Origin: Panaeolus papilionaceus
Lineage: Eukaryota > Basidiomycota > Agaricomycetes > Agaricales
NCBI GenBank assembly: GCA_015501605.1
Contig: JADNRZ010000042.1
Coordinates: 118,232-182,231 of the forward strand
Length of the DNA: 64,000 bases
Direction: 5' to 3'
This document shows positions 21,438-33,800 of the stretch, piece after piece; the stretch's first letter is position 1; each line of letters opens with the position of its first letter. Under the pieces are notes generated by a model. It had not been told where the DNA came from and made no database searches. It was given only the letters and a program-made list of their open reading frames with translations. Both the position numbers and the translations under genes were made by a program.

Positions 21438-21919
21438 CGAACCAATGTCATCTCAGAGTTGGAAGGGGCAAGGTTACGCTCAGACGCACGCCTTGTCAAA
21501 GCTGTTTCGTTACAACTGGAAGAAACGGAGCGGTTGCTTGCCAAGTTTGGGAAGGAACTGGAGGATTTCGGGCCACCTCCCAAATCGCTCGCTGAGACCG
21601 GCATTAAACCGTTGGCCATCTATACCAGCCGCTTTATAAACTGCCAGATGTCCACTATCGTGAGGCGGCCTTGCCTTCTCATACTACTCCAATGATTGGA
21701 CTTCCGTCTGGCTTGCCAGCGGAAGCCAGTGCCGCATCGCTGGTGACGACTCATCCACCAGCTGATACCGTAGCCGAAATAACCCCATCTACGCGTCCTG
21801 AATCTCACGACCCAACTTTGCCCTCTCATTCAACCTCAGCAAAGCGAGGAATTGTTGCGAGAGCTATTTCTTCCTTGCAGTGCTGGGGTAAAGGTGGTCG
21901 TGAACGTCACGATCTCTGA
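21438..21919 (+). pseudogene. 3' gene fragment of unknown function with a probable 1 bp deletion
   Basis: A frame from about 21438 encodes a helical, heptad-like segment (RLVKAVSLQLEETERLLAKF) and runs to a stop near 21695. A second frame from about 21655 to the TGA at 21919 encodes a Ser/Pro/Thr-rich tail. The two frames overlap around 21645 and would be continuous with one extra base in the TTTATAAAC stretch, so a single-base deletion is likely. No start codon or promoter is evident. It might be the 3' end of a gene captured next to the kinase fragment. I do not recognise the family. Confidence 0.4.
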
Positions 21920-22534
21920 TAGGTTTGTCTCATATGTTTGGTAAGTGAGATCGTTATCTGACCGAACAGTGAGTGCTTAAAAGATATTTAGGTAAAATGA
22001 CTTGGAACGCTCATTAAGGTCTTACTTAGTAGCAATTACATGTCATATGTAAAACTGTTTTTGTTCGTCTTTGAATGATGAAAGCAAATTTAAACCTGGG
22101 GTAAAACGGATTGCACATCCTCGTGTGCTTCACTTTCATTGCCGTCATCAATGAGTCGAGTACAACACCCAATGTTATCGTAAGAATTACCGTATATATA
22201 TATGCCTGTGACTTCTCCATCCTGAGTACGCACCTGAGTGATCCAACTGACAGTTTGTCAGCACTTCAGTCAGGAGGATATGATGAGCAGAGCACTCACC
22301 TGTACTGTAAACACGTCATCAGCAAAAAACTGGGTTGTAGACCTAATACATCAGCCGATGTCTAATCAATTTCAGGCTGTGATGTGGAGGCCCTAGAAGT
22401 CTATTGCTGCCCACTCAACTGTTAGCTTCAATCTGACATCAACCTTCAACCTGATATCAAGTCCCAATCTGAAATTAGCTGAAATGGTAAGATCTGACTA
22501 TTATACACATAGTTATCGAACAGGAAGGGTAGCG
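21920..22534. other. no gene recognised
   Basis: AT-rich DNA with only short open frames and no repeats shared with the rest of the window that I can see. Confidence 0.4.
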
Positions 22535-22539
22535 AGAGA

Positions 22540-22713
22540 AAAAAAGGGAAAATATAATGTATTCAACTCCATTGGAAACCAGCACGTCCGCGCGATGTGT
22601 ACATCGAAGGGCACCGGCGTTGTAAACTTGGTGAATTTGGCACCACCAGGAATCGAACACCAGCTTCAACTGACGCCTTGACTCTTTCAGCAATAAAGCC
22701 ACTAAGCCAAGGA
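22540..22713 (-). ncRNA. possible tRNA-derived Pol III element (SINE-like)
   Basis: The minus strand has a perfect A-box (TGGCTTAGTGG, near 22704) and a B-box (GTTCGATTCC, near 22649) at tRNA-like spacing. The T-arm does not pair and the 7 nt before the A-box cannot form an acceptor stem with the sequence after the B-box, so it is not a functional tRNA. About 100 bp downstream a T run (CCCTTTTTTTC near 22543) could terminate Pol III. A tRNA-related SINE or decayed tRNA gene fits best. Confidence 0.45.
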
Positions 22714-25070
22714 GGCTTTGGGGTGAAGGAATAACAATAGTACATATGGATATTGTATTATTGACCCTTTGCTATTTCTGTGTCCCTTTATGCACGAGGG
22801 CTGACTTGCTTAACGCACCACAAGCTTACATTTTGGTCTTCGTCCATTCCAATCTCATATCATAAAATGAAAAATAGGCATTTCAACCTTATCGATACAG
22901 ATTTGGTCTGACTTTCGACGATGATGGACCCATTTTGTCTTCCTCAGATAAGACAAAATTCGGAGACCAGGTCCGACTCTCACACAATTCTTTCTTCCTT
23001 TCCCCCCATCATCATCACTGCCCCTCTCAACATCTCACTCTGCTCTTGAACCCGTTTACCCTCCGCTGGATGTCATATAGCTGCGATGCTTAGAGCATTG
23101 AGCCTTGGCAGTAGCAGACCTCGGTGGTGATGGATTCTGAAACCTTTCATACTGTATGTACCTTGTAAGTTCTGCTCTGTCTTCGTTAACCATCGCATTC
23201 ACTCACTATTGCCTTGGATCCTCAGGGGTAAAATCTATACATGCTAATGTTAATAAATTCTCCTCTTTCTTTGCTCTCTCGTTGTGATCACCAAGGTCAT
23301 GAGCTCCGCTGCGAGGATTCTCGCATTTTTCACGCCTATGAGCCAACAACAGGTGCACCATCCCGTCCCGTTTCCCTTGCCATTGCAAGCACAAAAGTCA
23401 TCGTTATCTTTATGTTCCTTCATCCTTGTCACTGTTCACTCCAAAGGGTCTGCCTTATGATTTGGCCTCGCAACATTGTCCTCCACCGCCGCTCTCCACG
23501 TTCTCGCAAACGACAAACTCCAGTCCCTGCGTATTCATTTCCGACATCTGTTTCGCTGTTTAACGTCGCCCTTCCCGCTTTCTCTTTCTCTACATGCATC
23601 CAGCTCCCTCATCTTTAAAACTGGACTAAGTCTACAGCCACTCAACGTTCTCATCAAGGCCTACGTAGTCGCCATGTTTTATTTCTGATCCATGCAACCA
23701 GTTTAACAACCAAACTTTCGCTCGCAAGTATATCTACACCACTCTTCTTCAATTTCCACCTTCCACAATGTTTCATTTATCGGGATGTCCTCTATGTGCT
23801 GGTTGTCGCTTTTGCAATCATAACCAGCAATTCACCCTCCGTTCTCACCCCTCTCCTCCGTGCACTCACTGCTACAACCCAAGGAAGTCGCCCGTGTGCG
23901 ACATCACTGCCTATCACTCAGCTTCCCTCAATCTTAAATTTCCGTGCAATATCCTGTAACGACTCTGCTCTTTTCAGTCTGCTTCAAATGTCTCGTCACC
24001 CACGTTCCGCAAACCCTCAAACATACAGTATGCATTGCTGTCGCCTCATTAGAACAGGGATCGGTATTTTCATGCATTTTTGACCATCCATGGCCTAGAT
24101 ATATGCGTCCTCGTTGGCGTCGTTTTGGTTCAGGTTTCGCTTACGCTCCTTACTAGATCCCCAGCGCCATCGTTCATCCAATCCTCTGCTCCCTGCCTTC
24201 CTCGCGCAACACCCTCCAATCCCGTCAACGTTGGTTCACTTAACTTGAAATCATTTCCCTCGGGGTACACTGGCATTGACATGTGGGTGTTTAATTTACT
24301 TGACGCGGTTTATGTTCAGTTTCTACATTGTTGGATCCCCTTGCACCGTGTCACCCTCCATAACCCTTCCCCATTATCAGTCGTGGTGTTGTTCATTTTC
24401 ACTTGGGTCATAGGTAGACATGTTGAAACATAAGAGTGCATTTATAATTAGTGATGAGACGTTAAAGTGAAGTTATGAAAGGCAATAGCAAAATTCAGAG
24501 GAGAAGTATGGCAGTGTGTTAGATGGAGACCCAGAAAACAAACCGACGTGAAGGAAAGGGCGCTATGAACATGAGAAAGTATCGAATGTGAGGGAGCTGA
24601 CACACCATGAGCGCCGCAGGTATGTTTTGACGTCCGCACAGCGAGGTCAGGAATGACGATGAAAAATGGTCAGTATGAGGGTTCGGAGAGCAATGTCTCA
24701 ATAAAAATCGGATGGCGAACGAAGCTGAGCGTAAAGGGCAAGGACAAGTATTGCATTGACGAATAAACAAAAGATCAAGAGGGACAAGGGGTATCGGGTA
24801 CCCTACCTGCGTTGACAGGGGTTCTCTCGAGTTAACCTGCGATCCACTATGCCTAGGCACTACGTACGCCAACCCTGCGCATCATCAGTTAACTCATACT
24901 TCCTAACCTTCTCGGTAGCTCGCTCTCATCACCCTTCCTCATCACCTTCGGTTTCAATTCGCCATTTCTGCCTGGTACCTTCATTTATCCCAAAATGTCC
25001 TTCGTGTCGTTGGGAAGTCCGAAGTACAAGATCACCCGCTGTTTCCTGACGAAGCGTTGGCGTTGAAGTG
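22714..25070. other. long stretch without recognised genes
   Basis: 2.3 kb. Open frames such as 23241-23618, 23796-24083 and 24080-24433 lack ATG context, domains or splice partners and overlap each other in different frames, which is typical of non-coding C/T-rich DNA. A small hairpin lies at about 22933-22962, with arms ATTTTGTCTT and AAGACAAAAT. Confidence 0.4.
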
Positions 25071-25079
25071 TGAGCCCAA

Positions 25080-25125
25080 GGCTGGTTCGACGGAAATGTC
25101 ACCAATGATCTTCAAAGGGTTTAGT
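25080..25125 (-). pseudogene. scrap of a GTPase first exon
   Basis: The minus strand encodes LKIIGDISVEPA-like residues, matching the GDISVEP motif at the N-terminus of GTPase copies A and B. No P-loop or further exon follows. Confidence 0.5.
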
Positions 25126-27797
25126 GCACAAAGGCGAAGAGGTAAGGGTGGTGGTTGTACGCTTCTGTTCCGTTACCTGGGGCCCGAGACGCTGGGAGAC
25201 GATGAAATACGACTGAAAACGGGACCAGAGGGCGGCTGGTGGTTTGAGAGCGGCGCACTCGCACCGTCGCACGTCCTCCAAAAGTTACCCTTTTTGGGTC
25301 ATTCGTCAGCAGGTGGCACGGGACCACGGGTGAGACAACACCATCAGCCGAGCTCAACTTAATTTTGAACTGCCATCCACGACTGTCGCACTTATGCTCT
25401 TGCTTCCCGCTCTTCCGTCTAACAATATTTTGGAAGTTTGATAGTATTTTGACATTAGGACGCGTTTCCTAGACCATACAACACGATGCGTTGCTGCAAG
25501 GGCAATGAATGGCATGTGTTTCTTCAATTCTCCGACTGACGATCGTCCTTGTACACTGAGATGCTGTGGCTGAAGCGAAGCGGTTGAGGAAGGGATGTGG
25601 ATGTATGTGACGTATTCACTGTTGGAGTGTGTATGTACAAATGGGTGTCTCTCATTTCTCGCATTTGCAGGCCCTAACCCAACGCTCTTCTACAGTGTAA
25701 TTAGACGGATGAATATCACGCCTTGCTCCAAAATCTTTACATCTAATTTTTCTCGTATTCATCGTCGAAATTTGTGACACTCAATCTGACTCTGGGTTCA
25801 TCAAAACACGTCTTCACATCAAGGAATCATCATCACTCTTGCTCACGCAGAACCTGTATGTCTCTCTGGGTGTCCTGATGAGGGGCCTATGCTATGGTCT
25901 GGACTCGCCCAACAATGCCGGTTATGATGAGGAGTAGACATTGTGGAAACGGGACGCGTTCAAATATGGCGAGTGCTGTAGGGATGAGAAAGGGGGTTAG
26001 TATATGTTGCCTTGATACTGAGGTGATTGAATAACTTCTGTTTCGTTATTCATTGCACCAAACCGTTCCTCAGTCGACGTTGGTGTTATGCTTTCATCAT
26101 TCTTACTACACAACATCAGCCGATCCCAGTTCCAACATACACCTCACAACCACGTACTCCATCGCCGATTTTGTTGGTCCCCATCATATCTGGCGTCCAG
26201 CATTGGCCTCACCTTGTCCAGGAGGTCATAACCTTGGCCATCTTCAGCGAATATTACATACCTTCAGCTTTCACACTCTAAAGCACGTTGACACGTCATC
26301 AACCTGGACCTCCACCTGCGACACACACTCCTGCCTATCTCTCTTCAGGAGGCAGTAACGGGCTACACACCTGGTATGAAAGCAGCTCTGATATCTCAAG
26401 ATCGTTCTCCTATTTTTTTCCATGCTCTAGGTATTTTTGATTACTCAGAAATTGTCGTTGTTGGGAGGTAGCCGTTGGGTCATCGTCAGATTTTGGGGTT
26501 AGGGTTGATGGGGGTCTGATGCACAACGAGTCGAGCGTGGGGGCGTTTAGCATTTGTGATGAGGTTGAGCAGGCGGACGAGATGGCCGCTGATTGGAGGG
26601 AGGAAGGAGAGGCAAACATGAGTGGCACGGAATGGGGAGGCTAGCTGTAAACCCTGGTGGAGGGGGAGAGGATAGATACCACATGGATGGTGCATGGTAG
26701 AAGGTGAGTACTTCATCTTCAGATATCTCACCGTTGAGCGACGAAATTTCTGACATGGTGAATTCTATTTCAAATATGTCTGACCTAATAATGTCTGAAG
26801 TCACTGAGTTCATACCGCGTCTAGCATCACCCCCAATTCCAACTGATTCCAGGAGTGCAACACCGACATCACCTCGGCTCACCTATTTCTTGCCCCTTAC
26901 CGTTTGTTCTGGGCTCAAAATCTCCCTCTCTGCCTTAATTTACGCTGCTAACCCTTCATTTGAACGACTCTGACTTGGCAGTAACGGTGGGCATTCCCGC
27001 ATCAGCAGCACACTTGAAGGACCGTGTCATCTTGGCCTCTGGATCTGTTCAAGTTATAATGATGGTGCCCATTCCCAGCGTAAAAGCAGCATCAACGTAT
27101 TTGTGTCGTTCTTCTGGCCCTGCTCTCCCGCTAGGTATTTTTTATCGCTTAGGAAAGCTCTTTGCAGGAGGTTGTCGTTGGTGGCTGTGTTAGGGTTAGG
27201 GGCAAGTGCATGTTGTCCAACCAACATCAGTTGGGATGTATTCCGCATTTCTGGTGCGGTTAAGGAGAGGAACAAGAAGGAGGGTGAATGCATGTAGGGG
27301 GGTGAAGCAATGCAGTTGGGTGATGAAGGAACCGTCCTCACCCTCCAACATGCTATCCGGCACCATTCCTCCATGGTCTTCCACAACCCACTGTCATCCT
27401 GTTGCATCTCACTTCATCTCTGTAACTGATCCTCATTGTCTCATCACCACCTACATTCCGACTGTAGTCCTTTCTTTCAAGCTTGAAGGTCTTACGACAT
27501 TTTATGATTGCCTTGAAACTTACTGGGCCTATGACCTCTAGGAGCCATTGACTGGTCAATACACATAGTACTCACCCATAATCAAATGCTGTTAAAATAT
27601 GACCAGAGGCGAAAAACAAGAACTATAATAGAGTTTAAATTTCAGAATTCAATCAATCTACGCAATGAGCCAGCATATACTGTAATATGACAAATACTAA
27701 GAGAGCGATGTTGATAAATATGTGAGCCGTAAAACAAGGTTGTTCAAATAATGCGGAAGTGCAACGCGAAGATGATCCAAGAGATCTAGCTGCATAA

Positions 27798-29749
27798 CTA
27801 GACCTCATGCTTGAACCATTTCGCTCCGCGGCGCTTAGCATGGCGCACCAATCGAGTGACCTGACACCGGAGAACAAATCTATGAATGTCCATTGTGCGT
27901 GGAATATATGTCCCAAGTAAGGATTTGAGGAGATGATAATGGGCGTTCTCACACCCCACTGGAGGAAACCCGATGTCGAGAAACTCTTTGACGAACTTTT
28001 TCAGTGTTTCTTCGTTCTCTCTGTGGTTCTTGGTAAGGATAGCCTTGAGTTCGAGGTTGGTTTGAGTTTGGGGATGAGTGAGTTCAGATTCGATGGTTTG
28101 CTTTTGTTGTATAGCACTCTCGATACGCTCATGCAAGTCACCGTAGATATATGCATTGGCTGCGGCTGAATCTAGATAAAGATCATTCTCCCAGGGCCCT
28201 GTGTCCAATATTTCGAGGGCAGATTCTCGGGTATTGGTGAATCGAACAGTTTTTGTGCCCATCTCGCTAAATTCCTGGTTGAAATTTATGAGTAGTTTGG
28301 GGTGGGATATTAAAATAGAGAGCCATGCCTTGAAAATGTCATCTCTGAGCTGTGCATAGTTTTGCTTGGCACATTGGTGCACATGCTCGGTATGTTAAAC
28401 TTGCACAATGAGACCACTACCAGTGAAACACTGATCAGATAATATCACTATCAAGCCAAGAAACTAATGTGTTATTCACAGTTGATAATAGATGTGAAAT
28501 AGCAATAATGCTTTGTATAAGCCAATACTCTTGTTGTCTCCTTCTGGGACATAGTAGGAAAAGGCATCTGTTTGGTCATGTTGTGTCTGGATACTGTGAG
28601 GTGTGACAACAGGTGTTCACTATATCAGCATCCAAATATTCATGACACAAACATTCAGCCACTATGGAGTGTTATATACCGTTCTGTAGCTATTTTGAAT
28701 GCGAGTAAGAATCCGAAGAGAAAACTAAAATATCTTTATCCTACAATGAGAAAAATGCGAAATACTGCAGAAATATATGTCAAGTCTAATTCTAAGTGCC
28801 CATTTCACTATTCTAATTGTTCCATGGGTTAATCTAATATATATAAGAGTCCATTTGAAGTGTTTTATCACTTCAATTCAACACGGTATACACAGTATTC
28901 CACATAGTGGTTACGATAGTGAATGGTAGCCTGTAGTTGGATGGCTCGAAAACTGCTGCAAACTTCATTCTGATCGTCCTGCGCTTCGTACCAGGCATGT
29001 GTGTGTCAGTGACTGGAGTCAGATACAGCATTTTTGCAGGAGTTGTTCTACTGAAATGATATTTGTTAAAAAAAAGATCCAATGTGTAGAGAAGCATAGA
29101 GGAAATACTCGGCTATCTCCTTATTAAGGGCATCCCCAGCTGTGATGACTGCTTGATGAGATATTTTGGGGTCAGAAAACCCTGGGCTGTCAATGAGAAA
29201 AATTGGAAGGTCTTTTCCCTCATGTTGGAAAAAAACGTTAACTATCCTATACGCCAAGGCCGTTTGAGTGAATCCAGCTAGCTGGTCCTTTGATATGCCC
29301 AAGTCCTGAGAATCCCCAGCCAGTGCTTGAATAAACTGTGGTTATATGTGAGTTATCAGTCGCAGTCATTTTCAAGTACACATTTCCGTACGTACACAGC
29401 TTTTGCCTGCACCTGTTGGTCCCAATAATCTATCAAGTAGTGAGCGTCAGCCAGCCCAAGTATGTCATTAACAAGTGACCTACAGATATACAAAAACGTC
29501 GTCTGGCAATTTCTGGGTAACAGGTTCGACGGATATGTCACCCATAATCTTAAGCTTGGTGTACTCAGGACAGTCCATGATGACTTCTGGTACAGGTGGT
29601 GGTGATTTGATACAGAGAGACGAGACCACGGGACACACTGATGGTTGTGAGGGGAAAGAAGTTGTTCTCTCCTCAGACTCCTGCGATGGGTGAATTCTGG
29701 AAACACGTGGTGACAGCGAGGTGATTGACAATGACACTCGACATCTCAT
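27798..29749 (-). pseudogene. P-loop GTPase copy A, interrupted by a 490 bp insertion
   Basis: The N-terminal exon reads to 29481, start at 29749 or the internal ATG 29578 (GDISVEP motif). An intron with a GTAGGT donor leads to LLGPTGAGKSC (G1/Walker A), an intron with GTACGT to FIQALAGDSQ, then LIDSPGF (G3) at about 29200-29180. After another junction, a segment with LTPVTDTHMPG and TIVTTMWN follows (29060-28890). The C-terminal helical region and a basic tail end at 27798. It resembles the AIG1/IMAP-like G-domain proteins that are expanded in agarics; their cellular role is unclear. A 490 bp insertion (28394-28883) with a 6 bp duplication breaks the exon after WNTVY. Without it the frame runs on. 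The intron before the C-terminal part would need a GC donor. Confidence 0.75.
28394..28889. mobile_element. 490 bp insertion with 6 bp target duplication in GTPase A
   Basis: CGGTAT occurs at 28388-28393 and again at 28884-28889. Removing 28394-28883 plus one copy restores the reading frame seen in copies B and C across the breakpoint. The insert is AT-rich, has no ORF, and shows only a weak match between its ends (GTTAAACTTG against GTTGAATTGA), so its class is undetermined (possibly a MITE). Confidence 0.75.
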
Positions 29750-29999
29750 CACCCACCGATATTACTTAATTGTCGTTCAAATGTGCGTCCTTAGTATGTG
29801 GGCTTGGGGAAATATATGAATTTTCGCTCGTTTTTCGTGTCTACACCTTGAAAATGTATATAGGCGTAAAAGCAGCATCGATGTATCCTTGTCATTTTCC
29901 TGACCCTGTTCTTCCTCTAGGTATTTTTTGTCACTTAGGAAATCTCGTTGTTTAAGGTTGGAGTTGATGCCTGTGTTCGGGTGAGGGGATGGCAAGGGA

Positions 30000-30480
30000 G
30001 AGCGTGTCACGGTGACGCTGATTAAATGCTCAGTGATGTGGGTGTGGGGCGATCTGGGTGAAAGGGTGAGTGAGGGTGAAGGTGTGATTGGAGATGATGG
30101 GAATGTGATGGAAATAGAAGGTGAGACGCGCGATACGAGTTCGTGGGGTCGATATGTGAGAGAGGTGAGGATGAGGTGGGGTGGGGTGAATGAGAGGTGA
30201 ATGGAGACGAATACGAATGACGGAAATGACAAAAATGAGCGCTAACGAAGGTGTACACGGACACCGGACGACGACGAAGGATAAATACGAACACGAAACA
30301 CGAAATACGAGGGCGAAAAGGAGCTTGTATTTGTTGGAAACTACATACATGATATGATGGAAAATCATAGAAATAAAAGAAAAGACTCGAAACCACAGAA
30401 ACCAAGAGTGCGCATCGCGTGAACGAAGCGCTGACGCGAATAGAAAAAATCGAAAAATAGGGGCCTACTGAAGCAGTGCT
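30000..30480 (-). repeat. dispersed repeat R2, copy 1
   Basis: About 480 bp that aligns in inverse orientation with 53155-53645 and partially with 42790-42960. On the minus strand it begins CCCCTATTTTTCGATTTTT and continues with GTATTTCGTGTTTCGTG, CGTCGTCCGGTGTCCGTG and ACCTTCGT. No coding potential. Confidence 0.75.
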
Positions 30481-30819
30481 CATCATCAGGTCAGTATGAT
30501 CCCTTTGGTTGGATCCATCATTGCTCAAACTGATACAGTTCCTCAGTTAACGTTGGTGTTTTACTTTCATTGTTAGAGGGACTGCGTAACGATGATCGTA
30601 TCTACCATGAATTCATAACCCACTCCACTGCATCCCGAAAAATGTTTATCCCACCACAATTATCACTACAGCGATGAAAATCGAGCATTCAGTTTCAATC
30701 TCCCCTTGCACTAGGGACGGTCTCCTTGCCCATTTCCGCGAATACTACCTGAAAGCACACTGGCTTAACCCCCGTCATCGAGGCTTTCACCTGATTCGCT
30801 CAAGTCATAAGATAACATA

Positions 30820-33800
30820 TTATCCAAGTTGATGCATCCGTGCTTACGGCTCCCTCCCTCACTCTCTATACCATTTCTTCCTATCTGCGCGGATCCGTAT
30901 TTAAGGATGTACCCCTTATGAAACGAATAGAGATTGCCGTTGTCCTATGACTTTGAGGACAATGGAGAGTGTTTGTTGGTGTTTGAATCTAATACTGATG
31001 TTGAGCCGACATTTGCCCGACCCAACTTGTTTCCTCACCATCATCGTCAGGACTCGTGGAACCCCTCTCCATTCTTCCTTCTGACTTCGGGCAGCATTCT
31101 CAATTTATATTTTTTATTCCAGCCTTGAAGTCGAAATTTGTCCTCTGTGGCATTCAGAAGTTGAGACAGCGCTCAACTCAACTTGTTTCACACCACCATC
31201 ATCGACACTCGCACTTGCTCTGGCTTGATCGCTTTTTCGTCTGGCAATATGTTTGAAATCTTATCGCATTATTACCTACGGAAGCGTCTCCTGGATCATG
31301 CGGCACGATGTTGATGTCACTGTTGGTGAGTAAAGATGCGTTGGGATTCAGGCTGTAAGAACAATGAACGGTACATGTTCCTTCCATGCTCCGAGTGACG
31401 CTCGCTCGCATACACTGAATCGTTGTGGCTGATGCGAAGTGGTTGAAGAAGGGATGTGGATAGATGTGATGTATTCACTGTTAGAGTATTTATGTATTGG
31501 TGAGTCTAAGTGTCTCTTGTTTCTCGCGTTTGTAGGCCCTAACCCGATGTTCCTCGACAGTGTAATTGAGTAGAACGAATAAAACTCTTTTTTCAAAAAT
31601 CGTTTCTTTCATCCAATGTTCCTCGTTTTCGTCCACGGAAATTCCAACCCTCATCCTGCCTCCAGTTAAACCACATCATCACCGGACATCTTCATTTTAC
31701 TTGAATGATCTTTGCGCTTATATATTTCACAATGTCAAAGGATCTCTCGACTCCTTGTTAGGCCTATATTTAGGTGAGGCCTCACTAAAGAGGGTTCATA
31801 GCCGTCACTCATAAAAGAAGCCTAGACGTTGTGGAAGAGGGACGCGCCTGCCTAGCGACTGCTGTGGGGTGAGGACGTGTTGCTTCCCAAACTACTCTTA
31901 GTCGCCCTCGGTAGTTCCGCATCACTGCTGGGAGGTCTAGAAATTCTCCCATCATGACAGGAAATGGTCATCAAATTTGCTATTCAGTCCCACTGAACAT
32001 CTGGAAGTCTATTTCTCATTCACCAGTCTCACCCGCTCAACATTCAACTCTCGATCATGTCCTCAACACAACGGTTACCTCACATCCCAACGTTTGGAGC
32101 ATTAATGATTCGCTTACTCCCCAACATCACCTAATGATTTCTCTCGATCTCACCGACCCTTCTCAGTTTCAACACGCACCTCACAAACCCTTACTTCATC
32201 GCCGACTCTGATAGTTACCATCACAATTTTCACCACAGCGATGCCGATCCAGTGACCAGAATCGTGCTCACCTGGTCCTGGTGTTCATCTAGTTGACGAT
32301 TTCAACTAAAATGCACACCTCATCCTGAATGCTCTGACACGTCATCAACCTGGACCTCCACCCGCATGCGCGACACTTTCAGTCCTACCTCTCTTCAGGT
32401 GACAGCACCAGTCTACACACCTGGCATAAAAGCAGCCCTGACACCTCAAGATCCTTCTCCTGGTATTTTCCAGCTCCAATTATTTTTCATCGATCACAAA
32501 TTGTCGCGTTAGGGGCATCGGTCGTTGGGTGTTGGCCGATTTTGCGGTTACAGCTGGTGGGGGGTCTGATGCGCAATGAGTCGAGTGTTGGGGTGTTGAT
32601 TTTTTGTTTTGGCGTTGAGAAGATGAGCGCAATGATTTTCGATCGGAGAGAGGAAGGCGTTGTGAAGCTGCATGTCGAGAAAAGAGGGATTCGCTCTGAA
32701 GCCTATGAGGGAGGGAGAGGAGACGATATGGACGCTGCTTCGTAGTAGAAGGTGAGTACTTACTGCTGGATCTCCCAATATCTCACCGCTGTGCGACGAA
32801 ATCTCTGACATTGTGAATTTTATTTCAGATATGCCCGACGTATGAATGTCTGAGCTTGCTGTTGATCCCACATCTACGGTCTAGCATCACCCCCAATTCC
32901 AGCACCGCAACACCGACATCACCTCGTCACCTATTTCTTGACCGTCACTGTTTGTTCTGGGCTCAAAACCTCCCTCGACGTCTTATATCAGGGCCCTACC
33001 CCTTATTTCAACGACTCCGACTCTACGGTAATGGAGGGTATTCCCGTAGCCGCACCGCACTTGAACCACGCGGTCATTTTGGCCTCTGGCTCTGTTCAAA
33101 TTATGATGGTGGCCCTGACTGCCAGCTTAACAGCAGCATTGGTGCATTCTTGTCGTTCTCCTGGACCTGCTCTCCCTCCAGGTATTTTTTGGCGCGTAGG
33201 AAAGGTGGTTGGAGGTTGTGGTTGGTGGCTGTGCTAGGGTGGGGAGCGGCTCCGGCGAGGAAGAGTGTGTCACGACGATTCTGGTTAAATTCTCAGGTCA
33301 GTATACACCTTTTCGTTGGATTCATCATTTCTAAAACTGATGTTGTTCCTCAGTCAACGCTGGTGTTTTTCTTTCATTATTTGACAGACTGAAGCATAAC
33401 CATCATGCCCATAAGTAATGAACCCAAAACCCCACTCTATTGCATCACCGAAAATGGTTATCCCACTACAATCATCACCACAGCGATGACGACCGAGCAT
33501 CCAGTTTCACTCTCGCCTCGCACCAGAGACTGTCGTCGTCATCATTTTGCGTGAATATTATCTCAAAGCACACTGACACGTCATCAATCTGAACGTCCAA
33601 GCGTCCAGACTTTTACTCCTACATGCAATGACCATGCTCCTCAATCACAGCTCAAAAGCAGGGGCGACATCTCAACGTCGTCATCTTGGGCTTCCACCCC
33701 CTCCAGGTATTTTTGTTCGCTCCCAAATGGTTGTTGTTGGCGAGAGGTCGTTGGGTTGTTGGGCACGTGTTCGGGTTAGGGTTGGTGGGGGGTCTGATGC

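Larger units (their letters stand above)
25380..30540 (+). repeat. tandem module 1 (repeat block plus GTPase copy A)
   Basis: Blocks at 25384-25790 and 26290-27200 align in order with 31200-31620 and 32340-33240 (module 2) and with 37450-37830 and 38560-39450 (module 3). Each module ends with a minus-strand GTPase copy. Module 1 is the most diverged. Confidence 0.65.

Noticed and set aside
22645..22713. functional tRNA gene
   Set aside because: A and B boxes are present but acceptor and T stems do not pair and no clear anticodon arm forms.
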